Assembly (NCBI GenBank): GCA_016703125.1
Contig: JADJCR010000003.1
Coordinates: 62,001 to 126,000, forward strand
Origin: Micrococcales bacterium
Lineage (GTDB): Bacteria; Actinomycetota; Actinomycetes; S36-B12; UBA10799
Length of the DNA stretch: 64,000 nucleotides
Direction: 5' to 3'
In this document: positions 44,072 to 54,600 of the stretch, piece after piece
How positions within the stretch are numbered: the first letter of the stretch is position 1
Layout: each line of letters starts with the position of its first letter
The notes under the pieces: generated by a model
Told to the model about the DNA's origin: nothing
Database searches by the model: none
Seen by the model: only the letters and a program-made list of their open reading frames with translations
Translations under genes and position numbers: made by a program

Positions 44072-44214
44072 TGTGCGATCTCGCCTGCGGTTCCAGCGCA
44101 TGGGGGCTGCTCTGGCGCAACTCCTCGGACCTGATCTGCACCCGGTGCTGCGACTGCTCCACGACCAGCCCCTCACCGTCCCAGACGTGCTCGGCCGCCG
44201 CGACGAAACTCTGA
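44071..44214 (+). CDS. Possible 47-residue cysteine-rich peptide
   Basis: From ATG 44071 a 47-codon frame contains seven cysteines (positions 2, 6, 23, 26, 27, 29 and 39), including CTRCCDC. About nine in ten of its third codon positions are G or C, as in real genes here, and it has a ribosome binding site (AAGGAG, 11 bases upstream) and a promoter. A metallothionein-like or metalloid-binding peptide at the edge of the ars island would make sense, but I recognise no family. The overlapping frame to 44261 is the competing reading. The rest of the gap to 44536 shows no gene. Confidence 0.35.
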   Translation: MCDLACGSSAWGLLWRNSSDLICTRCCDCSTTSPSPSQTCSAAATKL

Positions 44215-44536
44215 CTGAGTCCGTCGTGGTTTCTCAGCGGGAGTGGTCTTCTGGACAGTGAACCCGGAGGCCGCGACCTCTTCCGGCGCGACCGACGCGG
44301 TACACCCGAGGTCCGTCCCGATCGGCGTAGGCAACTGCGGGCGTGGGCAGGCAACCCGGACCAGTCTCGATTTGCCACATAGGCCGCTGGGACCGTGTGA
44401 ACATCGAGTGAAGGGCAGACCCCGGGGCTGCTTCACCGGGCCCGCCATGGCAAAGTGGGGGGACAGGCATCGCGCAGCCACGTCGGCGCCGACACCGCGC
44501 CGTTACCATCCGACCGCGCGGAGACGGAGTGCACAG

Positions 44537-46369
44537 ATGACGATCGCAGGTTTGGAAAACCCCCCCACGAAGAACAAGAAGTTGCTCGAGTGGGTCGAGG
44601 AGGTCGCCAACCTCACACAGCCGGACCGCATCGAATGGTGTGACGGCTCAGACGCCGAGTGGGAGCGCCTCACCCAGGAGATGGTCGACGCAGGCACCTT
44701 CACCCGGCTGAACCCGGAACTGCGGCCCAACTCGTTCCTGGCCCGTTCTGACCCCTCCGACGTCGCCCGCGTCGAGGACCGCACCTTCATCTGCTCGCTG
44801 CGCGAGGAGGACGCCGGCCCGACGAACAACTGGCAGGACCCGGTACAGATGCGGGGCACCCTGAAGGAACTGTTCGCTGGCTGCATGCGCGGCCGCACGA
44901 TGTACGTGATCCCGTTCTCCATGGGTCCGCTCGGCTCGCACATCGCCGAACTCGGCGTCGAGCTCACTGACTCCCCGTACGTCGTGACCAACATGCGGAT
45001 CATGACCCGCATGGGGCGCGAGGCACTCGACCTCATCGGTGAGGACGGCGACTTCGTCCCGGCGCTGCACTCCGTCGGTTACCCGCTGGTCGACGCCGAT
45101 GGCAACCCCCGCGAAGAGGTGGCGTGGCCGTGCAACGACACCAAGTACATCGTGCACTTCCCGGAGAGTCGCGAGATCTGGTCGTACGGCTCCGGCTACG
45201 GCGGCAACGCACTGCTGGGCAAGAAGTGCTTCGCGCTGCGGATCGCCTCGGCGATGGCCCGCGACGAGGGCTGGATGGCCGAGCACATGCTCATCCTCAA
45301 GCTCACCGCGCCGGACGGCGACGTGAAGTACCTGGCCGCCGCGTTCCCGTCGGCCTGCGGCAAGACCAACCTCGCCATGCTCGAGCCCACCGTTCCCGGC
45401 TGGAAGGTCGAGACGGTCGGTGACGACATCGCGTGGATGCGCTTCGGTGACGACGGCCGGCTGTACGCGATCAACCCGGAGGCCGGCTTCTTCGGGGTGG
45501 CTCCGGGCACCGGGGAGAAGACCAACGCCAACGCGATCAAGACGCTGTCGGGCAACTGCATCTACACCAACGTCGCGCTGACCGACGACGGCGACATCTG
45601 GTGGGAGGGGCTCACCGACGAACCGCCGGCGCACCTGATCGACTGGAAGGGCCGGGACTGGACGCCGGACTCCGACGAGCCGAGCAGCCACCCCAACGCC
45701 CGGTTCACCGCACCGGCGTCCCAGTGCCCGTCGATCGCGGACAACTGGGAGGACCCGGCAGGTGTGCCGATCTCCGCGATCCTGTTCGGCGGCCGGCGCG
45801 CCACCAACGTGCCGCTGGTCAACGAGGCGCGCGACTGGGCGCACGGCGTGTTCATCGGTGCCACCGTCTCCTCGGAGATGACCGCGGCAGCCGTGGGTGG
45901 GATGGGTCAATTGCGCCGCGACCCGTTCGCCATGCTGCCGTTCTGCGGATACAACATGGCCGACTACTGGGGACACTGGCTCAAGATCGGTCAGAAGGCC
46001 GACCCGGCGAAGCTCCCGAAGATCTACCAGGTGAACTGGTTCCGCAAGGACGAGAACGGCAAGTTCATCTGGCCGGGCTTCGGCGAGAACAGCCGGGTGC
46101 TGGCCTGGATCATCGAGCGGGTGGAGGGCCGCACCGACGCTGAGAAGACGGCCATCGGCGGCAAGCCGAAGGAGGGCGACCTCTACGTCGACGGGCTTGA
46201 CCTCAGCGCAGAGCAGCTGGCCGAGTTGTTCGCCGTGGACGCGGACTCCTGGCTGGCCGAGTGCGACCTCACCGAGGAGTACTTCGAGCAGTTCGGCGAC
46301 AGCGTCCCACAGGCTCTGCGCGACGAACTCGACGGCCTGCGGCAGCGCCTCGAGGCCGCGAAGGCCTGA
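44537..46369 (+). CDS. pckG: Phosphoenolpyruvate carboxykinase (GTP)
   Basis: Converts oxaloacetate and GTP to phosphoenolpyruvate, the entry to gluconeogenesis. The 610-residue protein has the family's GTP-binding P-loop FPSACGKTNLAM with the reactive cysteine, the PIFSMG-like segment VIPFSMGPLG, RIMTRMG, and FGGRRATNVPLV. Length is standard for the GTP-dependent form. ATG 44537 is the start; the open frame runs upstream to 44243, but that part is low-complexity and not conserved-looking. A hairpin follows the stop at 46380-46412. Confidence 0.96.
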   Translation: MTIAGLENPPTKNKKLLEWVEEVANLTQPDRIEWCDGSDAEWERLTQEMVDAGTFTRLNPELRPNSFLARSDPSDVARVEDRTFICSLREEDAGPTNNWQDPVQMRGTLKELFAGCMRGRTMYVIPFSMGPLGSHIAELGVELTDSPYVVTNMRIMTRMGREALDLIGEDGDFVPALHSVGYPLVDADGNPREEVAWPCNDTKYIVHFPESREIWSYGSGYGGNALLGKKCFALRIASAMARDEGWMAEHMLILKLTAPDGDVKYLAAAFPSACGKTNLAMLEPTVPGWKVETVGDDIAWMRFGDDGRLYAINPEAGFFGVAPGTGEKTNANAIKTLSGNCIYTNVALTDDGDIWWEGLTDEPPAHLIDWKGRDWTPDSDEPSSHPNARFTAPASQCPSIADNWEDPAGVPISAILFGGRRATNVPLVNEARDWAHGVFIGATVSSEMTAAAVGGMGQLRRDPFAMLPFCGYNMADYWGHWLKIGQKADPAKLPKIYQVNWFRKDENGKFIWPGFGENSRVLAWIIERVEGRTDAEKTAIGGKPKEGDLYVDGLDLSAEQLAELFAVDADSWLAECDLTEEYFEQFGDSVPQALRDELDGLRQRLEAAKA

Positions 46370-46379
46370 CCACCGCGCA

Positions 46380-46412
46380 CGGCGCCTCCACTCCCTTGTG
46401 GGTGGGGCGCCG
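46380..46412 (+). terminator. Hairpin terminator between pckG and the sulfatase gene
   Basis: CGGCGCC and GGCGCCG arms with additional CCAC/GTGG pairing form a GC-rich hairpin 11 bases after the pckG stop. The genes on both sides converge on it, so it may serve both. Confidence 0.5.
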
Positions 46413-46427
46413 TCTCGTTCCGCGCGC

Positions 46428-47939
46428 CTACGCCCGGCTGACGCGGTCGGTGTCGGGCTCTGGTTCCGGCGGCGGCGCGGTACCCGATCGCTTGGGGCGC
46501 CAGCGGGGGAGATCGAACGTCGGGCCGAAGCCTGGCGGCGGTTTCGCGCACGCACCCCGGGCCAGGCCACGCAACTGCTCGATGCGGTCACGGGCTGTCG
46601 GATCGTCGATGCGGTTGCCCAGTTCCAGGGGGTCCGTCCGGTAGTCGTAGAACTCCTCCTCGCCTGACCCGTAGCGCACGAACAACTCCTCATTCGTGCG
46701 CCATGCGCAGAAGGGAGGCCGCACGACCCGACTGGTGGATTCCGCACCGACCAGCTGCACCCCTTGCTGGTTCCGGTCGTTGAGCACCGAAGTCCCGGCG
46801 CCGGTGTTGGGCAGTCCGGCCGCCTGCAGGACCGTGGCGTGGATGTCCACGTTGGCGATGGTCAACCGGTCGTCGGTGCCGGCCGATCCCTTCCCCCAGC
46901 GCATGACCAGTGGCACGTTCGTGGACTTCAGGTACGGGTAGCCCTTGCCCTCCAACCGGTGCTCGCCGTGCATATAGCCGTTGTCGGAGACGTAGACGAA
47001 CAGCGTGCGATCCAGTCGCCCGCGGGCCTTGACCGCGTCGTACAGCGCCCGGACCTGGTCGTCGACACTGCGCAGGGTGTCCATCTGCCGGGCCAGGTTG
47101 ACCCCCGGCGACTGTCCCTCCACCGACGACGACGGCGGGAGGTCACGCACGTAGGAGGGCTTGTCGGAGACGTCCTGCTCGAGCACAGCAGGGTTGAAGT
47201 AGTCGGCCGGGACCCTGCTGGTGGCGCGGTACCCGGGCTGCGCGTTGAAGGGGGAGTGCGGCGCGTAGGGCGCGAAGACGGTGAACTGAGGCCTGCCCGG
47301 TGCGGCCGAGCGGATGTGGTCGGCCGCCTCCTGCCCGAAGAACGTCGTCGAGTACTTCTTGATGAACTCCTGGTCGACGCGTCGAGGGGTCTGCCCGAAG
47401 GGGACGGCAAGGGTGACCCCGTACCGGCGGTACTTGCCGCTCTGCTGCGTGGTGAAGGAGCGCCACGTGTCCCAGCCGGGGGGAGCGGTACCGTCGTACG
47501 CCGCACCGTACTCGTTGAGGTACTTGCCGAAGTACGCAGTGTCGTAGCCGGCCGCGTCCAATGCCGTGGCCAGGGTGGCGTTCTCCAGGCCGGAGGCCTT
47601 GAGAGCCGGGTAGCCGCCGTATCCCGTGTTGGACTCGTTGCTGTAAATCCCGGCGGTGGGAGCCAGTTGACCCGTGAGCAGGCTGGTACGGCTCGGACAG
47701 CAGAGGCTGGTGGGTACCACGGCGTTGGTGTAGTTCACCCCCTTGCCGATCAGCAGTCGGTTGAGGTTGGGCATGGCTGCCAGCGTCCCCACCGGTTGGT
47801 CGTCGGTGAGGATCAGCACGACGTCCCACTGCTTGTCGTCCGGCGCCCGCTTGGCTGCGCCGGCGAACTGGGAGGTGCCGCCGACAAGCAACAACAGGGT
47901 CAGGATGACCCCGGTGACCGCTGTCAGGACTCGCCGCAC
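46428..47939 (-). CDS. Secreted sulfatase
   Basis: A 503-residue exported hydrolase of the arylsulfatase family. The signal peptide covers residues 1-28. The metal-binding start is VVLILTDDQP. The formylglycine motif C-x-P-S-R is present as C80-C-P-S-R84 followed by TSLLTGQ. Further metal ligands are in SDNGYMHGEH. The length and the TSLCCPSRTSLLTG context resemble N-acetylglucosamine-6-sulfatases, but the substrate cannot be fixed. Activity needs a formylglycine-generating enzyme, which is not in the window. The C-terminus is a Pro/Arg-rich tail. Confidence 0.9.
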   Translation of the reverse strand: MRRVLTAVTGVILTLLLLVGGTSQFAGAAKRAPDDKQWDVVLILTDDQPVGTLAAMPNLNRLLIGKGVNYTNAVVPTSLCCPSRTSLLTGQLAPTAGIYSNESNTGYGGYPALKASGLENATLATALDAAGYDTAYFGKYLNEYGAAYDGTAPPGWDTWRSFTTQQSGKYRRYGVTLAVPFGQTPRRVDQEFIKKYSTTFFGQEAADHIRSAAPGRPQFTVFAPYAPHSPFNAQPGYRATSRVPADYFNPAVLEQDVSDKPSYVRDLPPSSSVEGQSPGVNLARQMDTLRSVDDQVRALYDAVKARGRLDRTLFVYVSDNGYMHGEHRLEGKGYPYLKSTNVPLVMRWGKGSAGTDDRLTIANVDIHATVLQAAGLPNTGAGTSVLNDRNQQGVQLVGAESTSRVVRPPFCAWRTNEELFVRYGSGEEEFYDYRTDPLELGNRIDDPTARDRIEQLRGLARGACAKPPPGFGPTFDLPRWRPKRSGTAPPPEPEPDTDRVSRA

Positions 47940-47958
47940 TCATCGAGTCTAAGGCGCG

Positions 47959-49121
47959 TCAGCCTACGTCGGGCGCAAGTGCGATGTCCGGACGGGGCAG
48001 CCGTGCCGCAGCCACCCACACGATGATCGCTCCCACCAGGGCCGCACACCCGGCGACCACCCACATCAGCGACCAGTCCCGGTTGGCCAGCAGGCCGAGC
48101 GTCAGCGGCCCCAGCAGCAACCCGATCGCCACCCCGGTCTGGGCCACGCCGCTGGCGGCAGCGGTCGACGTGGGGAACCGCCGGGCCACGGCCAGGTGCT
48201 GCAGTCCCGGCCAGCCCCAGCCGAACGCATTGGCCACCACGAGGCCTACGACGAACAGCAACTCGGTCCCCGTGGCCATGAGGAACCATCCGGCGGCCCC
48301 GAGCACGCACAGAACCACCACCCCGCGCAGGGGGTCGAAGGCGTTCTTGTCCGCCCGCAGACCGGCGAGCAGTCGCACGGCCAGGCCCGCGAGGCCGCCG
48401 GCGGCCACCAGGTATCCGGCGGTGGCCTCGCTCAGCCCGACCTGGACCCCACCGGCCGCGCCGAGCGCGCCGATGGACGTCGCTGCCAGAACCGCGGCCA
48501 CCATGCCGGCTGCGAGCAGCCACAACCCGGAGACCAGTTCCGGCGGCACCTGTTGCTCGCTGCGGCCGGTGCGGGCTGGCAGGTCGGGGGGCACCATCAG
48601 TACGGCTACGACGGCGGCGGCCGCGGCCAGGACGTACGCGAATCGCCAGCCGATGGTCAGCGCGATCAGTGGCACCGCCAGGCCTCCGAGCAGGGTGGCT
48701 AGCGGTATGCCCGACTGCTTGATCGCAAAACCGAGTCCGAAGCGCTCGGGACGCACCTGCGCGGCGACCAGCGCGTTGCCGGCGGGCTGCCCGATCGCGT
48801 TTCCCAGACCGCCGACGAAGAGTGCGGCGGCCAGCATCGGGATCGATGAACTCGCCGCGCAGGAAAGCAGCGCGACACTCGAGGCAGCCGTGGCGACCCA
48901 CATGCTGCGGCGCACCGAGCCGGCGCACCTGGCGGCCCAGAAGGTGCGCGGCCCGCCGAGGTGGCCAAGGCGAAGACGGATGCCAGGGCGCCGATGCTGG
49001 CCGGGGCCACGCCATACTCCCGGCCGATCTGCACGGACATCGCACCGGTGAGGAACAGCGCCAGCACGCCCATGAGGTTGACGGCTACCGCCGCCAGTAC
49101 CGCGCGCCGCCCACTGGTCAC
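47959..49121 (-). CDS. MFS transporter (frameshifted)
   Basis: A major facilitator protein of about 387 residues with eleven to twelve helices. The first 55 residues (AVLAAVAVNLMGVLALFLTG, then SIGALASVFALATS) are in one frame. The rest, from about GPRTFWAARCAGSVRRSM through to the C-terminus, is in the next, so one base is missing or extra near 48955. The motif after helix 4, GNAIGQPAGNALVAAQV, and GFAIKQSGIPLATLLGGL are typical. Substrate unknown. The gene follows the sulfatase's start by about 20 bases on the same strand. Confidence 0.82.
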
Positions 49122-49157
49122 AGCAACAGGCTAGTCAGGGCCGTTCCGCCGCCCGGA

Positions 49158-50180
49158 TCACTCCTGGTCTGCTGCAAGGCGTGTGGTGCTGTGCCGGACG
49201 ACCAGCCGGGTGGGCAGCACCACGTCGCTCACTTCGCCCCCGGCAAGCAGTTGTCCAACCATGGCGGCGGCGCTGAGACCCTGCTCGAATCCCGACTGCC
49301 GGATGGTCGTGAGGTCCAGCCACTGGGACATGGGGTGATCGTCGATGGCCACGACCGACATGGCCCAGGGGACGGTGAGGCCTGCCCGGCGAAGCGTCCG
49401 CAACGCGCCGAAGGCCACCTCGTCGGAGAAGCAGAACACCGCGGTCGGCGGGTTGTGGAGGCTGAGCAGGTGTTCCATCCCGTCGGCGCCGCCCTGACTT
49501 CCCCACGGTTCGGCGACCAGCAGCGCGTCGTCCAGCGGCAGCCCGGCACGCGTGTGCGCTTGGCGGTAGCCCTCGATCCGCTCGGTGTCGGCCGCGGGCG
49601 AGACCCCGGCACCGGCCCGACTGCTGATCATCGCGATCCGCACGTGGCCCGCCCGGATCACGTGCTCGACGGCCTGCCGCGCGGCGTGACGGTCGTCGAT
49701 GCGCACGGATGCGAAGGACTGGGCGCGGTCGCCGATCAGCACTACCGGCAACCCGAGGGCCGACAGCCGGGATTGGGCGCGGGTGTCGAGCACGAACCCG
49801 GCGACGATCACCGCGTCCACCTTGCGGCGCAGGGGGAGGCGCTCGAAGAAGTCGAACTGCTCGCGGGGTGAGGCCAGGCGGTGCAACAACAGGTCCAGAC
49901 CGCGAACTCGTAATCCTTCCTCCGCGCCTGCCACGACGGCCGCGTGGAACCACGACTCGATCCGGGGTACCAGCACGGCGACCTGCCCGGTGGACCCACT
50001 CGCCAGTGCTGCAGCGGCCGGCGACACCACGTAGGACAGCGCCTCGGCAGCGCTGAGAACCCGGCGACGGGTCTCCTCGGCCACACCGGGCATTCCCCGC
50101 AGCGCCCGCGAGACGGTTGCCGGCGAGACGCCGGCCCGCTCGGCGACGTCATGCATCGACACGTGTGGCTGGGGTATCAC
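49158..50180 (-). CDS. LacI family transcriptional regulator of the sugar-uptake locus
   Basis: A 340-residue repressor. The LacI helix-turn-helix is SMHDVAERAGVSPATVSRAL at the N-terminus. The periplasmic-binding-protein-like effector domain follows (VAVLVPRIESWFHAAVVAGA, then AVFCFSDEVAFGALRTLRRA). It is divergent from the ABC importer operon and is its likely regulator, with an alpha-glucoside as inducer. The start is uncertain: GTG 50180 gives IPQPHVSMHDVA; a GTG at 50225 would add 15 residues. Confidence 0.88.
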   Translation of the reverse strand: MIPQPHVSMHDVAERAGVSPATVSRALRGMPGVAEETRRRVLSAAEALSYVVSPAAAALASGSTGQVAVLVPRIESWFHAAVVAGAEEGLRVRGLDLLLHRLASPREQFDFFERLPLRRKVDAVIVAGFVLDTRAQSRLSALGLPVVLIGDRAQSFASVRIDDRHAARQAVEHVIRAGHVRIAMISSRAGAGVSPAADTERIEGYRQAHTRAGLPLDDALLVAEPWGSQGGADGMEHLLSLHNPPTAVFCFSDEVAFGALRTLRRAGLTVPWAMSVVAIDDHPMSQWLDLTTIRQSGFEQGLSAAAMVGQLLAGGEVSDVVLPTRLVVRHSTTRLAADQE

Positions 50181-50280
50181 ACGGTCATTGTGCTGACCTG
50201 TGCCCTGGACTACAAATACTTTCACTTGGCGGTGGCTGACTATCTGCCTTCGAGAATCTCCCGATCTGGCCAGTTGGGGG

Positions 50281-50332
50281 TTGACTCTCAGGCAGATTCT
50301 GCGCCAGAGTTGCGCGCGGAAGCGTTTGCATG
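50281..50332 (+). promoter_or_regulatory. Promoter and LacI-type operator of the sugar ABC operon
   Basis: TTGACT at 50281-50286 and CAGAGT at 50305-50310 make a reasonable -35/-10 pair with an 18-base spacer. GGAAGCGTTTGCA at about 50318-50330, on the expected start point, resembles the AAACG-centred operators of LacI/GalR repressors. The assignment is by position and pattern only. Confidence 0.4.
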
Positions 50333-50356
50333 TTCGAAAGACATGAGGAGTGCCCC

Positions 50357-51655
50357 ATGGCAGGATCCCGGTCTAAGCGGCGATTCATCGTCGGTGTCTG
50401 CGCCGGTGCATTGGCGGCCGCTGCCCTGACCGGGTGTAGCCAGGAAGCCGGCACCCCCACACTGACGTGGTTCATCAACCCCGACAACGGCGGCCAGGCG
50501 CAGTTCGCGCAGGAGTGCGCGGATGCCTCCGGGGGCGCCTACCAGGTGCGCATCGAGACCTTGCCGAACGACGCGACGGCACAGCGCGAGCAGCTCGTGC
50601 GGCGACTCGCGGCCAAGGACTCGTCGATCGACATCATGAGTCTGGACGTCATCTACACCGCGGAGTTCGCCAACGCCGGATTCCTGCTGCCCTACTCCCA
50701 GGAAGATGCCGACCAGATGACCCAGGGGATGCTCGACGCTCCGATCGAGACCGGGGAATGGAAAGGGACCCTCTACGCGGTGCCGTTCAAGTCGAACGCG
50801 CAACTGCTCTGGTACCGCAAGGCCCTGGCCGAAGAGGCTGGTGTCGATCCCACCTCGGAGAACTTCACGTGGGACGACATGCAGAAGGCCGCCGACGAGA
50901 TGGGCAAGAAGATCTCCGAGCAGGGGGCACGCTATGAGGGCTTCATGGTGTGGATCAACGCCCTGATCCTCTCCGGCGGCGGGCAGATCCTCACCGATCC
51001 GGAAGCGGGCCAGGACGCGATCCCGAGCATGGCAGGTGAGGCCGGGACCAAGGCCGCCCAGATCGTGAGCACGCTGGCCAACTCGCAGGCGGCGCCCGCC
51101 GACCTCTCCGTAGCGCAGGAGGAACAGGGCCGGGCAGTCTTCCAGACCGACCAGGGCATGTTCATGCTGAACTGGCCGTACGTTCTGGCCGCCGCGCGGG
51201 CCGCCGTGGAGGAAGGCACCCTCGACCAGTCAGTGGTCGACGACATCGGCTACGCCCGCTACCCGCGCGTGTTCGCCGACACCCCCAGCCAGCCGCCGCT
51301 CGGCGGGGTCAACCTCTCCGTCGGTGCGTTCACGAAGTACCCCGACTTGGCAATGGATCTGGTCAAATGCGCCAGCACTCCGGAACACGCCACGCAGTAC
51401 ATGCTCGAGGAGGGGGAGCCCTCGCCGTACGCGGCCAGCTACGACGACCCCGAGGTGCGCAAGGCGTACCCCAACGCCGACCTGATCCGGGAGTCGATCA
51501 ACGACGCCGGGCCCCGGCCGATCACCCCGTACTACGTGGACGTGGCCGGGTCGATCATCAACACCTGGCACCCGCCCGGCTCGGTGAACGACGACACGCC
51601 CGCCGAGACCGACCAGTTCATGTCCGACGTTCTCCAAGGGCGGCGACTGCTATGA
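50357..51655 (+). CDS. ABC sugar transporter, extracellular solute-binding lipoprotein
   Basis: A 432-residue lipoprotein; the signal peptide ends in the lipobox LTGC (after AAAA). The mature part is a cluster-B solute-binding protein for oligosaccharides (family PF01547): WYRKALAEEAGVDPTSENFT, MFMLNWPYVLAAARAAVEEG and GGVNLSVGAFTKYPDLAMDL are typical stretches. ATG 50357 has TGAGGAG upstream. With the two permeases and the ATPase it forms a complete importer. The GH13 enzyme further downstream points to maltose, trehalose or a similar alpha-glucoside as ligand. Confidence 0.92.
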   Translation: MAGSRSKRRFIVGVCAGALAAAALTGCSQEAGTPTLTWFINPDNGGQAQFAQECADASGGAYQVRIETLPNDATAQREQLVRRLAAKDSSIDIMSLDVIYTAEFANAGFLLPYSQEDADQMTQGMLDAPIETGEWKGTLYAVPFKSNAQLLWYRKALAEEAGVDPTSENFTWDDMQKAADEMGKKISEQGARYEGFMVWINALILSGGGQILTDPEAGQDAIPSMAGEAGTKAAQIVSTLANSQAAPADLSVAQEEQGRAVFQTDQGMFMLNWPYVLAAARAAVEEGTLDQSVVDDIGYARYPRVFADTPSQPPLGGVNLSVGAFTKYPDLAMDLVKCASTPEHATQYMLEEGEPSPYAASYDDPEVRKAYPNADLIRESINDAGPRPITPYYVDVAGSIINTWHPPGSVNDDTPAETDQFMSDVLQGRRLL

Positions 51656-51680
51656 GCAGCGCGACAGGAAGGAACGCGAA

Positions 51681-52598
51681 GTGACTGCAACGACAACCGA
51701 CCGACCTCCGCAGCCAGTCGTCTCCGAGCGGGTCAAGGGCGAGCGCCGGCTCGGGCTATGGCTTTCCGCACCGTCGTTCGTCGTGATGATCCTGGTGACC
51801 GCCTACCCCTTGGTGTACGCGGTGGTGCTGTCGCTGTACAACTACCGGCTCACCGACCCGGGCGGCCGCGAGTTCGTGGGACTGAGCAATTACTTCGTCA
51901 TCCTGCAGGACCCGCTGTGGTGGAACGACTTCATGACCACCCTGGTGATTACGGTGGTGACGGTGGCCATCGAGTTGGTGATCGGCTTCATGTTCGCCTA
52001 CGTGATGCTGCGGATCATCCGTGGCCGTGGCCCCTTGCGCACGGCGATCCTCGTCCCGTACGGGATCGTGACGGTGGTCTCCGCGTTCATCTGGCGGTAC
52101 GCCTTCGCCGTCGACTCCGGGTTCGTCAACCAGTGGCTGGCCCTCGGTGACTTCAACTGGTTCGGGGACCGCTGGTCGGCGCTGTTCGTGATCTGCCTCT
52201 CGGAGATCTGGAAGACCACGCCGTTCATCTCCCTGCTGCTGCTCGCGGGCCTGGTGCAGGTCCCCGAGGACATGCAGGAGGCCGCCAAGGTGGACGGTGC
52301 CACGGCCTGGCAGCGGCTGTGGAAGGTGACACTGCCGAACATGAAGGCCGCGATCATGGTCGCCCTGCTGTTCCGCACCCTGGACGCATGGCGGATCTTC
52401 GACAACCCGTTCGTCATGACTCGCGGCGCGAACAACACGGAGACGATCTCGTTCCTGGCCTACCGGCAGAACGTCACACTGGTCAATCTCGGGATGGGAT
52501 CGGCGGTGTCTGTGCTGTTGTTCCTCACTGTCGTGGCCATCGCCTGGATCTTCGTCAAAGGATTCAAGACCGATCTCTCCCAGGTACGGGGTGACTGA
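51681..52598 (+). CDS. ABC sugar transporter permease (MalF-type)
   Basis: A 305-residue inner-membrane permease with six helices. The N-terminus is hydrophilic to residue 28. The cytoplasmic EAA loop, which docks with the ATPase, is EAAKVDGATAWQRLWKVTLP. GTG 51681 follows the binding-protein stop by 25 bases. The stop overlaps the start of the second permease. It pairs with that protein to form the heterodimeric channel. Confidence 0.93.
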   Translation: MTATTTDRPPQPVVSERVKGERRLGLWLSAPSFVVMILVTAYPLVYAVVLSLYNYRLTDPGGREFVGLSNYFVILQDPLWWNDFMTTLVITVVTVAIELVIGFMFAYVMLRIIRGRGPLRTAILVPYGIVTVVSAFIWRYAFAVDSGFVNQWLALGDFNWFGDRWSALFVICLSEIWKTTPFISLLLLAGLVQVPEDMQEAAKVDGATAWQRLWKVTLPNMKAAIMVALLFRTLDAWRIFDNPFVMTRGANNTETISFLAYRQNVTLVNLGMGSAVSVLLFLTVVAIAWIFVKGFKTDLSQVRGD

Positions 52599-53422
52599 TG
52601 AAGACAAGTCGTTGGTGGACGGTCGCCGGGATCGTCATCGTCCTCTACAGCCTGTTCCCGTTGCTGTGGATGCTGAGCCTGTCCTTGAAGCCCCCGTCGG
52701 ACATCGTGTCCGGGCAGCCGCAGTTCCTGCCCACCGCATCGACGTTCGACAACTTCACCGAGGTCTTCAGCCAGTCGCTGTTCACCCGTGCCCTGATCAA
52801 CTCGATCGGGATCTCCCTGATCGCCACGCTCTTCGCGGTCATCGTCGCGATGTTCGCGGCGTACGCGATCGCGCGACTGGACTTCCGAGGTAAGCGTCTG
52901 CTGCTGTCGCTGGCACTCGGGATCGCGATGTTCCCGCAGGCCGCCCTGGTCGGACCACTGTTCAACATGTGGCGCAACATCGGCATCTACGACACCTGGA
53001 TCGGGTTGATCATCCCCTACCTGACCTTCGCCCTGCCGCTGTCCATCTGGACCATGTCGGCCTTCTTCCGGCAGATCCCGTGGGAGATGGAGCAGGCCGC
53101 CCAGGTCGATGGGGCGACCGCCTGGCAGGCGTTCCGGAAGGTGATCGTGCCGCTGGCGGCGCCCGGCGTGTTCACCACGGCCATCCTGACCTTCTTCTTC
53201 TGCTGGAACGACTTCCTGTTCGCCATCTCGCTGACGTCCACTGACGCGGCGAGGACCGTCCCGGCGGCGCTGGCGTTCTTCCAGGGCGCGTCGCAGTTCG
53301 AGTCGGCGGTGCCGTACATCATGGCCGCGTCAGTGGTCGTGACCATCCCCGTTGTGGTGCTGGTGCTGCTGTTCCAGCGCCGGATCGTTGCAGGACTCAC
53401 CTCCGGAGCAGTGAAGGGCTGA
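52598..53422 (+). CDS. ABC sugar transporter permease (MalG-type)
   Basis: A 274-residue permease with six helices. The EAA loop reads EQAAQVDGATAWQAFRKVIV followed by PLAAPG. The C-terminus (LLFQRRIVAGLTSGAVKG) is the characteristic end of MalG-type subunits, which inserts into the ATPase dimer. ATG 52598 shares a base with the upstream stop, and the ATPase gene begins three bases after its own stop. Confidence 0.93.
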   Translation: MKTSRWWTVAGIVIVLYSLFPLLWMLSLSLKPPSDIVSGQPQFLPTASTFDNFTEVFSQSLFTRALINSIGISLIATLFAVIVAMFAAYAIARLDFRGKRLLLSLALGIAMFPQAALVGPLFNMWRNIGIYDTWIGLIIPYLTFALPLSIWTMSAFFRQIPWEMEQAAQVDGATAWQAFRKVIVPLAAPGVFTTAILTFFFCWNDFLFAISLTSTDAARTVPAALAFFQGASQFESAVPYIMAASVVVTIPVVVLVLLFQRRIVAGLTSGAVKG

Positions 53423-53424
53423 CC

Positions 53425-54597
<1,173 letters not shown>

Positions 54598-54600
54598 TGC

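Noticed and set aside
44243..44536. N-terminal extension of pckG by 98 codons
   Set aside because: The extension is not like any PEP carboxykinase N-terminus; starting at ATG 44537 gives the standard length and start.
44648..46747. A 699-codon open frame antisense to pckG
   Set aside because: It is a shadow of the strongly biased pckG codons; the product is low-complexity and the + strand gene is certain.
47924..49045. 373-codon minus frame over the MFS gene
   Set aside because: The product is Arg/Gly-rich without helices; the true MFS frame with twelve helices overlaps it.
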